Assembly: GCA_030765665.1 (NCBI GenBank)
Contig: JAVCCD010000060.1
Coordinates: 1-10,037 of the forward strand
DNA length: 10,037 nucleotides
Direction of reading: 5' to 3'
From: Candidatus Tenebribacter mawsonii
GTDB taxonomy: Bacteria; Cloacimonadota; Cloacimonadia; Cloacimonadales; TCS61
Shown here: piece by piece, positions 1 through 7,577 of the stretch
Numbering within the stretch: the stretch's first letter is position 1
How the letters are laid out: every line of letters begins with the position of its first letter
Position numbers and translations under genes: made by a program
The notes under the pieces: model-generated
Told to the model about the DNA's origin: nothing
Databases searched by the model: none
Seen by the model: only the letters and a program-made list of their open reading frames with translations

Positions 1-929
1 GATCTTTCTTCATTAAAATAAATATCGTTTCCATCAAGATCGATCACAAATGAGTATGAATCCCCTAAAGTTCCTAAAGCTCCTCCGGCACGGCATCTAT
101 ATGTATCATCTCCACCCAAATCGATAATGAAAGCAAAATCACGGCTATAAACATTCTCACCTTTTCCACCAATGATAAGCTCTCCATATTTTGTTTTAAC
201 ATAGTGTAATATTTCACCCTCAGCACCTTCTATGTTTTCGTAATTGTTGATTTCATAATTCTCAAAATTCTCTATGTTCAATTCTTCCATTAATGTCAGG
301 AATATCATACCGGCTGAATGCAGAGAACTTCTATCAAGTTTTTTCAAAATATCCAAAAGTCTGTCTTTATCCACAGAGCGGGAAGTATCCGCATAAACAT
401 TAAATTCCTGTTGCCAATTTCCTTTTAAAGCTATGTCTTCAGGGTCATCTTCCCCACACCATAAATTTGGTGCTGACATAATAAGGTCATGCAACTCTAA
501 AGTATCTAATTTGGAATAGAATCTCTTTAAATATGGTTCCGCCTGATCAAGCGCATTCACAATAATATCTTCAGGTTTTTTTGAATCAGATGGATGAAAT
601 TCATAAGTTTTATCAATTTCAATATCGAGTTGTTGTGTCAAAAATTCTACAATATCTTTTATGCTGTTATCTTTCGCAGTATTTACGGTTTCTTCAACAT
701 ACGATGGAAGTTCCAGAGGATTATCCAGTAAGTAGTCTACGATCTTTAGTTTAAATGTATCATCCTTTACCCATGCTTTTTCAAAACCCAGCTCATGATG
801 TTCCAAATGAAGATAGCTCAAACAAGAATCCAGTACAGTTGTAGTTAGGGAATCTAAAATCTGTGCCGAGAGCATAATAGGTAAAATGTTAATAAAAATT
901 ATCAGAATTATAGTTTTATTTTTAAGCAT
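1..929 (-). CDS. Secreted protein with Gly/Asp-rich DxGGDDTY repeats, C-terminus cut by window edge
   Basis: I do not recognise a named family. The frame is open from an ATG at 929 (minus) to position 1, giving 309 full codons with no stop, so the C-terminal part lies outside the window. Residues 1-22 form a signal peptide: Lys-rich start, long Ile/Leu core, then LSA before Q23. Residues about 25-245 look mostly helical and acidic with no motif I can name. From residue 248 the character changes to Gly/Asp-rich: IIGGKGENVY at 252-261, DLGGDDTY at 270-277 and DLDGNDIY at 297-304, the last two 27 residues apart. Such D-x-G-G-[ND]-D-x-Y repeats suggest a beta-solenoid or calcium-binding repeat region continuing beyond the edge; that is inference. 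A weak AGGTAG ribosome site precedes the ATG. The gene diverges from the foldase gene across a 147-base spacer (930-1076), in which I see no convincing promoter on either strand. Export to periplasm or surface is likely; the function is unknown. Confidence 0.8.
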   Translation of the reverse strand, partial: MLKNKTIILIIFINILPIMLSAQILDSLTTTVLDSCLSYLHLEHHELGFEKAWVKDDTFKLKIVDYLLDNPLELPSYVEETVNTAKDNSIKDIVEFLTQQLDIEIDKTYEFHPSDSKKPEDIIVNALDQAEPYLKRFYSKLDTLELHDLIMSAPNLWCGEDDPEDIALKGNWQQEFNVYADTSRSVDKDRLLDILKKLDRSSLHSAGMIFLTLMEELNIENFENYEINNYENIEGAEGEILHYVKTKYGELIIGGKGENVYSRDFAFIIDLGGDDTYRCRAGGALGTLGDSYSFVIDLDGNDIYFNEER

Positions 930-1076
930 TTACTACCTCAGAAATAATTTCACTTCAGATTCCGCTTAAAGATTATTCTCTAATAAGTCAAACTAAAAGA
1001 AACAGAATAAATTCTTCTTGATTAATTATTCATTTGATAATTTATGTGCATGATTAAATATATAAGGAATTAATGA

Positions 1077-3758
1077 ATGAAATATCTATTAGTAATTATA
1101 ATAATTATTTACTCTTCATTTGTATCAGCTAAGATTATTGCTGAAGTTGGCAATTGTCGAATCACATCAATAGATCTACAACAGGAAATCGATGTCCTCA
1201 ACGATAAGTATGAATACCCATATGGTTCGATTAGACAAATTGCACTTAATAACCTAATAGGTAATTGTCTAATATCAAATTATGCAACAGAAAATAGAAT
1301 TTATGTTGATGATACAGAATTGGAAGCCTTTTTTATTCAACAGGTTGGAGACCTTCCCAGATTTCAATCGAATGGAGTTTTCAGCGAAGAGAAATTCTTT
1401 TACTTTAAAAATAGTAAGGAAGGAAGAAATGTTCTTAAAGCAATGAAGAAAGAGTTACGCATCACCAAGGCTAGAACAATCTTAGAAGAATCATTTGAGA
1501 TCTCCGAAGCAAAATTATTAAGACAGTATTTTATGGAGAATACTAAGATCGATCTGGGTTATGCAATACTTGATAAGCAAGATATCGATTTTGAGATAGA
1601 AACATTACCGGAAGATTTTGAGTGGTATTACCTGCGTAATAAACATAAATATGATAAAGAAGAGAGAATCAAATTAAATATTTTTGTTGTTTTAAAAGAG
1701 GAATTTAATGAAGTTGCTGTACCAATTGTCAATCGTAAAATCACACAAATGATATTGTCGGATACAACATTGAGTGCAAATGAGACATATGAATTCCGTA
1801 ACGAAATGATAAGCGAAAAAACACTAAAATTAGCCCGACAAAAAGCAGTTCAAGTAACTGAACTTTTGCAGGCAAATGCTAATATTTCACAAGACATTTT
1901 AGAATCATCGTATCTTAGTAGAAATGATGAACTAGGCAATTTACCAGATATAATTTTAAATAGCGCTTTCGAATTGATTGAAGGGCAATATTCTGAACCC
2001 ATTCAAATTGATGAAGGATATCTTGTGTACACAGTCGTAGATAAAAAGAAAATACCTATAAAGGATGATCAAATTGTTGCAAAACTGATCTGGCAAAATT
2101 ACTTGAAGAAAGAAGTAAATAGAATTAATGAAGATTCGCACCGTAATTATTTTGAAGAGAATTTTGAAAAATTCATTATCCCTGCAGTAATTGTAACAAA
2201 AATCGAAATATCAAATCCATCACTGTTCTCATCTACAAGTAGAGAAGAATATCAGCAGAAAATTAGGCACTTACTAAGTACAAATGCAGAAGATGAATAC
2301 AAACTTTCTAAGATTACAGAAGAGTATAATCTCTCTGAATCTAAAGAAAACATCTATCTTGAGAAATTCGGTAACGCCAGTATAGTTGATGATATGATCG
2401 CTATAAGAATGAATCGTGGAGAAGAGTGGGGATTTATTCCAGCAAGTAAAAAGATCATATTTTACAAAGCATTATCTTACTTTCCTGAATTTATACCAAG
2501 TTTTAAAAAGATCAGTGATCAACTCCCACAATTAATAATACAATCTAAAGCAGATAGTACGAATTTTAGAGACTATTTTGATACACATAAAAAAGATTTT
2601 AGAACACCTGACAGTTTACAGATTGGCGGAGTTGTATTTTCGGCAATTGATGAATTTAACAATTTTGAATTTACGATTCCTGATAACGAGATTAGGAAGA
2701 TCTACAATAAACGAACGAATGAGTTTTATAGAGAAAAATCGGTAAAATTTAATTACATCTTCAGCCACAATTTCAATTTAGCTGAGGCAATTTCGAAACA
2801 GGCTTATGAAGGCGTTGACGCTTCTTTACTGGACTTGATCTTCGGCTGTAATTATACTCTTCCCAAAAATAAGATAGTTACTTATGATGATTTACCCGAG
2901 CAGATAAGTTCTGCATTATCGAACATGGATTCAGGAATGTGGTCCCAACCTATTAGTTATGACAATGGATGGATTGTGCTGAATAAAATAGAAAATTATA
3001 ATGCAGGTACAATTCCTTTTTCTGAGATGAAATATGAATTACGTAAAGAAGCTCTAATGTCTATTGCCGATACAATAGCATCCAAAAAAGCTCAAGTTAT
3101 TTTTGATTCAACAAGATATTTTTCGCATGTAATGAAATTTGCAGAGGAGAATGAAATCTTTAAAACTGAATTTCAAAATGCTAAAGAAGATTTTTATATT
3201 CTAGGTGATATTTCAACTTATAGATCTGAATTACTAAGAATGTGGAAGAATGAAAAATATTCGGGTATAATAAAACTTGAAAATGCCTATGCCGTCATTT
3301 TTCAAACAGATATCAGGCGTTCACGCCAACTTACTTATGACGAGGTGTTACCTCAAATTGTAGAAATCCAAAATTCTGCAAAGAAGTTTGAGATAGCCAA
3401 GGCAAACGTTTCTGAGATCAGGAATAAGATAGCAACAGGTGCAAATCCGGATTCTTTATTGTACTATCTGGGTGGCTGGAATGTTATTTCGGCTCTTTCA
3501 CTTACTAGTAAGATACCTGGTGTAGATTTCAGTGAAGCAATTTATGATGACATATTGAAACATGAGGAAGGGTATTGTAGTTCAATAATACCCATTAACT
3601 CAGAAAAACTACTTTTTTATAAACTTCTAAAGTTGAATAAACCTTCTAAAAATGACTTCTATTCGGATAGACTATATTATGAGAAAATTTTTCTAAAGAA
3701 AGAATTTGATAAATGGAAAAATGAATATAAAGTGAAGATCGGTGTTAAAATTAATTAA
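1077..3758 (+). CDS. Secreted SurA/PpiD-like multi-domain foldase (parvulin-type modules, probably non-catalytic)
   Basis: This 893-residue protein most resembles periplasmic chaperones of the SurA/PpiD group, which bind unfolded outer-membrane proteins. Residues 1-18 are a signal peptide ending VSA before K19. Residues 20-165 match the SurA/PpiD N-terminal chaperone region: a short strand (AEVGNCRIT), helices, then GVFSEEKFFYF near 100-110 and a helix-rich tail. Parvulin-like modules follow. The first is clearest, with NDELGN at 283-288 in the place of the family's GGDLGW, then AFELIEGQYSEP and IDEGYLVYTV (311-320). Four similar module openings, a tyrosine then helix, loop and strand, occur near residues 184, 358, 500 and 543. 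A second parvulin-like end is MDSGMWSQPISYDNGWIVL (617-635). The histidine expected in GYHI/GWHI is absent from both (GYLV, GWIV), so isomerase activity is doubtful. The length is about double that of SurA (about 430) and exceeds PpiD (about 620). The start is supported by AAGGA at 1064-1068, 8 bases before the ATG. Confidence 0.8.
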   Translation: MKYLLVIIIIIYSSFVSAKIIAEVGNCRITSIDLQQEIDVLNDKYEYPYGSIRQIALNNLIGNCLISNYATENRIYVDDTELEAFFIQQVGDLPRFQSNGVFSEEKFFYFKNSKEGRNVLKAMKKELRITKARTILEESFEISEAKLLRQYFMENTKIDLGYAILDKQDIDFEIETLPEDFEWYYLRNKHKYDKEERIKLNIFVVLKEEFNEVAVPIVNRKITQMILSDTTLSANETYEFRNEMISEKTLKLARQKAVQVTELLQANANISQDILESSYLSRNDELGNLPDIILNSAFELIEGQYSEPIQIDEGYLVYTVVDKKKIPIKDDQIVAKLIWQNYLKKEVNRINEDSHRNYFEENFEKFIIPAVIVTKIEISNPSLFSSTSREEYQQKIRHLLSTNAEDEYKLSKITEEYNLSESKENIYLEKFGNASIVDDMIAIRMNRGEEWGFIPASKKIIFYKALSYFPEFIPSFKKISDQLPQLIIQSKADSTNFRDYFDTHKKDFRTPDSLQIGGVVFSAIDEFNNFEFTIPDNEIRKIYNKRTNEFYREKSVKFNYIFSHNFNLAEAISKQAYEGVDASLLDLIFGCNYTLPKNKIVTYDDLPEQISSALSNMDSGMWSQPISYDNGWIVLNKIENYNAGTIPFSEMKYELRKEALMSIADTIASKKAQVIFDSTRYFSHVMKFAEENEIFKTEFQNAKEDFYILGDISTYRSELLRMWKNEKYSGIIKLENAYAVIFQTDIRRSRQLTYDEVLPQIVEIQNSAKKFEIAKANVSEIRNKIATGANPDSLLYYLGGWNVISALSLTSKIPGVDFSEAIYDDILKHEEGYCSSIIPINSEKLLFYKLLKLNKPSKNDFYSDRLYYEKIFLKKEFDKWKNEYKVKIGVKIN

Positions 3759-3843
3759 TGATTTAACTTCATAATGAGTCTTATATATTTTATGTTGAGT
3801 AAATAATTATTTTTAAAAGCATTGAATAGTCCGATAATTTAAG

Positions 3844-3848
3844 GGAGG
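3844..3848 (+). promoter_or_regulatory. GGAGG ribosome-binding site deciding a GTG start
   Basis: GGAGG lies 4 bases before the GTG at 3853. The same frame is closed by TAA at 3835-3837 and has no ATG before the conserved PAS region, so this site fixes GTG as the start of the PAS/GGDEF gene. Confidence 0.75.
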
Positions 3849-3852
3849 ATTA

Positions 3853-4761
3853 GTGGCTAGCACAAATTATAGAAACCTAATTGACAACTTGTATGAAGGG
3901 TTACTTTATGTTGATAAAGATGAACGCATAAAATACTGGAGTAAAGGCGCAGAAAAAATTACCGGTTATTCAAGTTCAGAGGTTTTTGATAAACAATTTT
4001 CCAAAGAGTTTCTATGTCCAATCAATGCTGATGGGAAAAAGTTTTTTGGTGATTCCAGCCTATTTTTTAATACGATTTCAAATGGAACAATAAAGCAATT
4101 TGAAATTTTAATAACTCATAAAGATGGTCGCCAAATTGCAATCTCTACTCGCATTGCACCAATGTATGACAGTAAAAATAGAGTAGTCGGTGCAACACAA
4201 TTATTTACAGATAATAAAGATCATCTCGAACATTTAATAGTTGATTCAGAAGAATATCAGCAATCTTTTTTCGATCCCATTACAAAATTACCAAATCATA
4301 TGAGCCTAGAGATGTCTATTGATGCTAAACTTAGTGAATTCCGAAGATACAACAGACCCTTTGGTATTCTATTACTTGAAATTGATAATTATGAAAAACT
4401 GAGTAATATTTATGGTGATGAGTTAAAAATAAATGTACTTACTTCAGTCTCGGAGTTAATAAAAAAAGATCTTAGACCTTTTGATATTGCCGGTAGATGG
4501 TCTGACAATGAATTTGCAATTGTTTTGGTAAACGTGAGAGAAGATTCAGTAGAAATGAGTGGAAACAGAGTAAGGAATATAGTAGAAAAATCAGAGTTTA
4601 TAATTGGTAAAGGAACCATTGATTTAACATTATCTGTTGGTGGAATTATTGCCACACCTCACGACACAAAAAAAATCCTCATTGATAAATTACGTGAATC
4701 AACAGAAAAATGCTTTAATATGGGTGGAAACAAATTTCTTCTGTGGTCAACCGTTGAGTAA
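3853..4761 (+). CDS. PAS domain plus degenerate GGDEF domain protein, candidate c-di-GMP receptor
   Basis: A 302-residue protein with no signal peptide or membrane helix, so cytosolic. Residues about 5-120 are a PAS domain: LYEGLLYVDKDERIKYW, GAEKITGYSSSEV, then THKDGRQIAI and an I/V-rich last strand. Residues about 138-300 are a GGDEF fold, starting FDPITKLPNHMSLE where active cyclases have TDxLTGLxNRR. Key catalytic positions have changed. The metal aspartate is E176, the substrate asparagine of NDxxGH is S184, the GD aspartate is I193, and GGDEF reads SDNEF (217-221). R208-P-F-D211 is an RxxD motif five residues before that signature, the normal place of the inhibitory c-di-GMP site. By analogy with other degenerate GGDEF proteins that bind c-di-GMP through this site, it may be a receptor or a regulator of another cyclase. 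The PAS ligand is unknown. The start is GTG with GGAGG 4 bases upstream. The HAD gene follows after 8 bases, so the two are probably co-transcribed. Confidence 0.88.
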   Translation: MASTNYRNLIDNLYEGLLYVDKDERIKYWSKGAEKITGYSSSEVFDKQFSKEFLCPINADGKKFFGDSSLFFNTISNGTIKQFEILITHKDGRQIAISTRIAPMYDSKNRVVGATQLFTDNKDHLEHLIVDSEEYQQSFFDPITKLPNHMSLEMSIDAKLSEFRRYNRPFGILLLEIDNYEKLSNIYGDELKINVLTSVSELIKKDLRPFDIAGRWSDNEFAIVLVNVREDSVEMSGNRVRNIVEKSEFIIGKGTIDLTLSVGGIIATPHDTKKILIDKLRESTEKCFNMGGNKFLLWSTVE

Positions 4762-4769
4762 CTCTTTGC

Positions 4770-5429
4770 ATGAATAAAAAAAAAGCTGTGATATTCGACA
4801 TGGACGGTGTGATTATTGACAGTGAACCACTTTATTACAAAATACAACAAAAACTATTTAAGGAATTCAAGATATCTGTTTCAGAACCTGAGTATGACGC
4901 ATTCATTGGTGTAGGATTGTCATTCATGTGGGCAGAGTTAAGTTCAAAACACGTATTACCATTTACAGTTCCTCAACTTGTAGAGTTAAATAATGAGCGG
5001 ATTTATAGTACATTTAGAAAGCTAGAGAAATTAGAGTTAACAGATGGTGTTGCTTTGTTGCTAACTTCTCTTAAAGGAATGGGATTAAAAACTGCAGTTG
5101 CATCTTCTACATCTAAAAAGATCATTAATGTGTTACTCTCTAAGTTGGGTATCATACAAGAATTTGATGTAATTGTTAGCTCTGAAGAAGTTCTTCATAG
5201 CAAACCCGAACCGGATATTTTTTTGGAAGCGGCAAAAAGATTGAACATTAAACCAATAAATTGCATTGTTATTGAAGACTCTGCTAATGGTGTAAAAGCA
5301 GCTGTAAAAGCAGGAATGAAGTGTATTGGATTCACAAATAAAAACTCAGGAGATCAGGACATTTCTAAAGCTGATATTATTATCAATAAATTTTCTGAAA
5401 TTGATTTAAAAAATATTCTTTTTTGCTGA
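4770..5429 (+). CDS. HAD-superfamily hydrolase, beta-phosphoglucomutase/phosphatase-like (subfamily IA)
   Basis: A 219-residue cytosolic enzyme of normal length for this group, which removes or transfers phosphate on small sugar phosphates or related metabolites. All four HAD motifs are present. Motif I is FDMDGVIIDSEP, with nucleophile D10 and acid/base D12. Motif II is the serine in VASSTS (about S112). Motif III is K145 in SKPEPDIF. Motif IV is IEDSANGV, with E169 and D170. Residues about 17-85 form the helical cap typical of the beta-phosphoglucomutase and 2-deoxyglucose-6-phosphatase branch. The substrate cannot be told from sequence, since this branch is known for overlapping specificities. 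The ATG lies 8 bases after the PAS/GGDEF stop and has no good ribosome site of its own, so translation may depend on termination of the upstream gene. Nine A residues (4776-4784) sit just inside the start, encoding Lys-Lys-Lys. An isomerase role (pgmB) would be expected next to maltose or trehalose genes, which are absent here. Confidence 0.9.
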   Translation: MNKKKAVIFDMDGVIIDSEPLYYKIQQKLFKEFKISVSEPEYDAFIGVGLSFMWAELSSKHVLPFTVPQLVELNNERIYSTFRKLEKLELTDGVALLLTSLKGMGLKTAVASSTSKKIINVLLSKLGIIQEFDVIVSSEEVLHSKPEPDIFLEAAKRLNIKPINCIVIEDSANGVKAAVKAGMKCIGFTNKNSGDQDISKADIIINKFSEIDLKNILFC

Positions 5430-5474
5430 TAGTCATATTATTAAAAACTTTTTTTCTTTAATATTATATTCAAT

Positions 5475-5502
5475 TTGACACGATAATTATTAAAAGTATT
5501 TT
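5475..5502 (+). promoter_or_regulatory. Possible sigma-70-type promoter before the small membrane protein gene
   Basis: TTGACA at 5475-5480 is a perfect -35 box, followed after 16 bases by TATTTT at 5497-5502 as a weak -10. It lies in the very AT-rich 111-base gap after the HAD gene, and the predicted start of transcription would be about 30 bases before the ATG at 5541. In such AT-rich DNA the -10 match alone means little. Confidence 0.4.
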
Positions 5503-5530
5503 TTGGTTTAATATTTAAATATAATCTGAT

Positions 5531-5535
5531 GGAGG
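5531..5535 (+). promoter_or_regulatory. GGAGG ribosome-binding site selecting the ATG at 5541
   Basis: GGAGG overlaps the first codons that a start at 5529 would use and sits 5 bases before the in-frame ATG at 5541. This makes 5541 the likely start and removes four residues (MEDL) from the longest reading. Confidence 0.75.
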
Positions 5536-5540
5536 ATTTG

Positions 5541-5765
5541 ATGAAAAAAAGTTTATCATGGTTTGCAATTTCTCTTTTAATAACAATTTTAGGTGCTATA
5601 TCTATCTTCTTTTTGTTTGGAGTTAGATATTACAATGAAAATGGTGTAGTTTTCTGGTCAATCTTAATAGCATGGATAACAATTCTTCTTGTAGCATCTG
5701 TTGAAATTGGAAGACAAGAAAAATTAAGACAACGAGTTGAAGCAAAAAATTTAAATAGTAAGTAA
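5541..5765 (+). CDS. Small two-helix inner-membrane protein of unknown function
   Basis: This 74-residue protein matches no family I recognise. It has two hydrophobic helices, about residues 7-28 (WFAISLLITILGAISIFF) and 36-54 (VVFWSILIAWITILLVAS), joined by a short polar turn RYYNENG. A charged tail follows (EIGRQEKLRQRVEAKN). The Lys-Lys start and basic tail suggest that both ends are cytoplasmic, with the turn outside. The ATG at 5541 is preferred because of the well-spaced GGAGG at 5531-5535. It stands between the HAD gene (111-base gap) and the TPR/GGDEF gene (80-base gap), all on one strand. Its own possible promoter suggests that it begins a new transcript. A helper or anchor for the neighbouring membrane-bound cyclase is conceivable, but nothing in the sequence proves it. 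Confidence 0.75.
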   Translation: MKKSLSWFAISLLITILGAISIFFLFGVRYYNENGVVFWSILIAWITILLVASVEIGRQEKLRQRVEAKNLNSK

Positions 5766-5845
5766 TTATATAATTTGAATTTTTGTGATTTTGGATGGTC
5801 TAAAAAACTGATACATCTTTTTTTATTAAGAGTAATATTCTATAA

Positions 5846-7552
5846 ATGAACAAATTAATTGGATTGCTAATAGTCTTAACTTTAATAAATGTTAGCATTT
5901 TTGCTGAAGACCCCGTTGACGAAACAATTAATTTTCTGCCAGAAGAAAATAAAGCTGAATATTTTTTTGATCGTGGATTAGGTTATTATAATCTAAATCA
6001 ATACTCAAAAGCTCTCACATTCTTAAATCAAGCACTGGAAATATATACACAAAGTAACGATAAACCAAAAATGACCAGATGTTATAATAACATTGGTAAC
6101 ATCTATAATAAACTAAACATTTTCAATAAAGCTATGGAGTACCATCTACAATCTTTAGAATTGGGTGAAACACTGAATGATAATGAAGGAATTGTAAGTT
6201 CATTAAATAACATTGGAAATGTTCTAAGGAATATAGAAAAATACGATGAAGCACTTGATTATTACCAAAGAGCTTTGGATTTAAGCTACGAGATCAATGA
6301 TAATAAAAGTCTTGCAATTACTCTGAATAATATTGGAAATATCTATCTTTCAAAAGAGAATTATAAAAATGCATTGAGTTTTTATAACAGATCATTAATT
6401 TTAAAGAAAGAGCTGAAAGATAATTTTGGCATAGCAACTTCATATAATAATATTGGAATTTCATATCAAGGATTAGGATCAACCGCAAAAGCTTTAGAAA
6501 ATCACAGCATTTCTCTGGATATGATGAAAAAACTGAAGGATGGTGATGGAATCGCATCAGCTTATTTTCACATTGGAATAATATATTATGAAAAGAATGA
6601 AAATAAAAAGGCTTCCTTTAATTTAGAAAAGGCTTTAGTTTATGCTCAAAATTATGACAATAAACAAATCATGATTCCATGCTATAAAATTCTCGGGGAG
6701 ATCTATTCTAAGCAAAGAGACTATTTTAAAGCATTTATAGCTATGAAGCTTTATGCTCAGATAAAAGATGACATGGTTTCTGTTCAAACCCAAAAAGCTG
6801 TTGCAGAATTACAGATACGACATGAAACAGAAAAAAAAGAAAAAGAGATCGAATTACTGAAAACAAAAGCATCCATCATTGATTACCAATCTAAAGAAAG
6901 TGAAATGTTCATGATAATTCTGGTAGTAGTTTTTATTGCAGTTACAGTTATGGGATTTTTCTTTTATTTCCAATTCAGGCAAAAAGCTAATTCCAATAAA
7001 GCTATAGAAGAACAGAATTTAATGCTTACTCAAGCGTATAGTAAAATGGAAGAACTTGCAAAAACTGACATGCTTACTGGTCTTTCAAATCGTAGAGATA
7101 TGTATCAGAAGATCAAACACGAAACAGATCGTTTTGAAAGAAATGAAAATTCATTTGTTATCCTTATGGCAGATATCGATAATTTTAAGAAGATAAATGA
7201 TACATACGGTCATGATGCAGGTGATCATGTATTAACATCAATTTCATCTCTGATGCTTTCTTTTATGAGAAAGCAAGACATTGTAGGCCGCTGGGGAGGC
7301 GAAGAATTCCTGTTATTACTTCCGGAAACCAACCTTGAAGGTGGCAAAAAAATTGCTGAAAAACTTAAATCTCGCATAAAAAATGAGACTATACAATTTA
7401 AAGGACACGATCTAAAAGTTACTATTACTATAGGTCTAAGTTTGTATGACCGCATCTGTGATGTAAATGAGAGCATAAAAGAAGCAGATAAAGCAATGTA
7501 TTTTGGAAAAATTAGAAATAAAAATTGCGTTGTAACTGCTAATGATATTTAA
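5846..7552 (+). CDS. Membrane diguanylate cyclase with periplasmic TPR sensor domain and intact GGEEF
   Basis: A 568-residue protein predicted to make cyclic-di-GMP from two GTP in response to a signal bound outside the inner membrane. Residues 1-20 are a signal peptide ending IFA before E21. Residues 41-320 are seven tetratricopeptide units of exactly 40 residues, most showing a NNIGNIY-type start. Residues about 318-352 are a charged coiled coil. Residues 354-376 form one membrane helix (MIILVVVFIAVTVMGFFFYF), so the TPR part should be periplasmic and the rest cytoplasmic. The GGDEF domain starts at TDMLTGLSNRR (407-417). The catalytic set is complete: D443 and D445 (ADIDNF), N451, D460 (GHDAGD) and GGEEF at 484-488. 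An RxxD inhibitory site (R475-D478) stands five residues before it, so product inhibition is expected. The ribosome site is poor, with only a weak AAGAG some 13 bases upstream. The TPR ligand, probably a peptide or protein, is not visible. A deaminase gene follows after 25 bases and probably shares the transcript. Confidence 0.92.
   Translation: MNKLIGLLIVLTLINVSIFAEDPVDETINFLPEENKAEYFFDRGLGYYNLNQYSKALTFLNQALEIYTQSNDKPKMTRCYNNIGNIYNKLNIFNKAMEYHLQSLELGETLNDNEGIVSSLNNIGNVLRNIEKYDEALDYYQRALDLSYEINDNKSLAITLNNIGNIYLSKENYKNALSFYNRSLILKKELKDNFGIATSYNNIGISYQGLGSTAKALENHSISLDMMKKLKDGDGIASAYFHIGIIYYEKNENKKASFNLEKALVYAQNYDNKQIMIPCYKILGEIYSKQRDYFKAFIAMKLYAQIKDDMVSVQTQKAVAELQIRHETEKKEKEIELLKTKASIIDYQSKESEMFMIILVVVFIAVTVMGFFFYFQFRQKANSNKAIEEQNLMLTQAYSKMEELAKTDMLTGLSNRRDMYQKIKHETDRFERNENSFVILMADIDNFKKINDTYGHDAGDHVLTSISSLMLSFMRKQDIVGRWGGEEFLLLLPETNLEGGKKIAEKLKSRIKNETIQFKGHDLKVTITIGLSLYDRICDVNESIKEADKAMYFGKIRNKNCVVTANDI
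5966..6805 (+). repeat. Seven in-frame 120-base TPR-coding units
   Basis: Units begin at codons for residues 41, 81, 121, 161, 201, 241 and 281, with no change in spacing. The middle four share near-identical DNA at their starts (AATAAYATTGG at 6086, 6206, 6326 and 6446). The outer units are more diverged. The 40-residue period is longer than the basic 34-residue TPR and matches the extended kinesin-light-chain-like TPR type. Confidence 0.85.
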
Positions 7553-7577
7553 TGGTGTAAATTAATAAAGAGAGATT

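Noticed and set aside
3744..3767. Possible terminator hairpin GTTAAA...TTTAAC after the foldase gene
   Set aside because: Only six mostly A-T pairs, it overlaps the stop codon, and no T run follows.
4410..4655. Minus-strand reading frame opposite the degenerate GGDEF domain
   Set aside because: It overlaps a well-supported domain, lacks a ribosome site and shows no recognisable motif; the other overlapping frames (1956-2141, 4659-4850, 6318-6557, 7225-7476, 8438-8707, 8945-9130) were rejected for the same reasons.
4776..4784. A9 tract at the start of the HAD gene (and A9 before the stop of the Cof-type phosphatase gene) as programmed slippage sites
   Set aside because: Such runs are expected from lysine codons in an AT-rich genome, and both reading frames are intact; no alternative product of interest follows a slip.
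5529..5540. Upstream ATG giving a 78-residue small membrane protein
   Set aside because: The GGAGG ribosome site overlaps these codons and is correctly spaced for the ATG at 5541.
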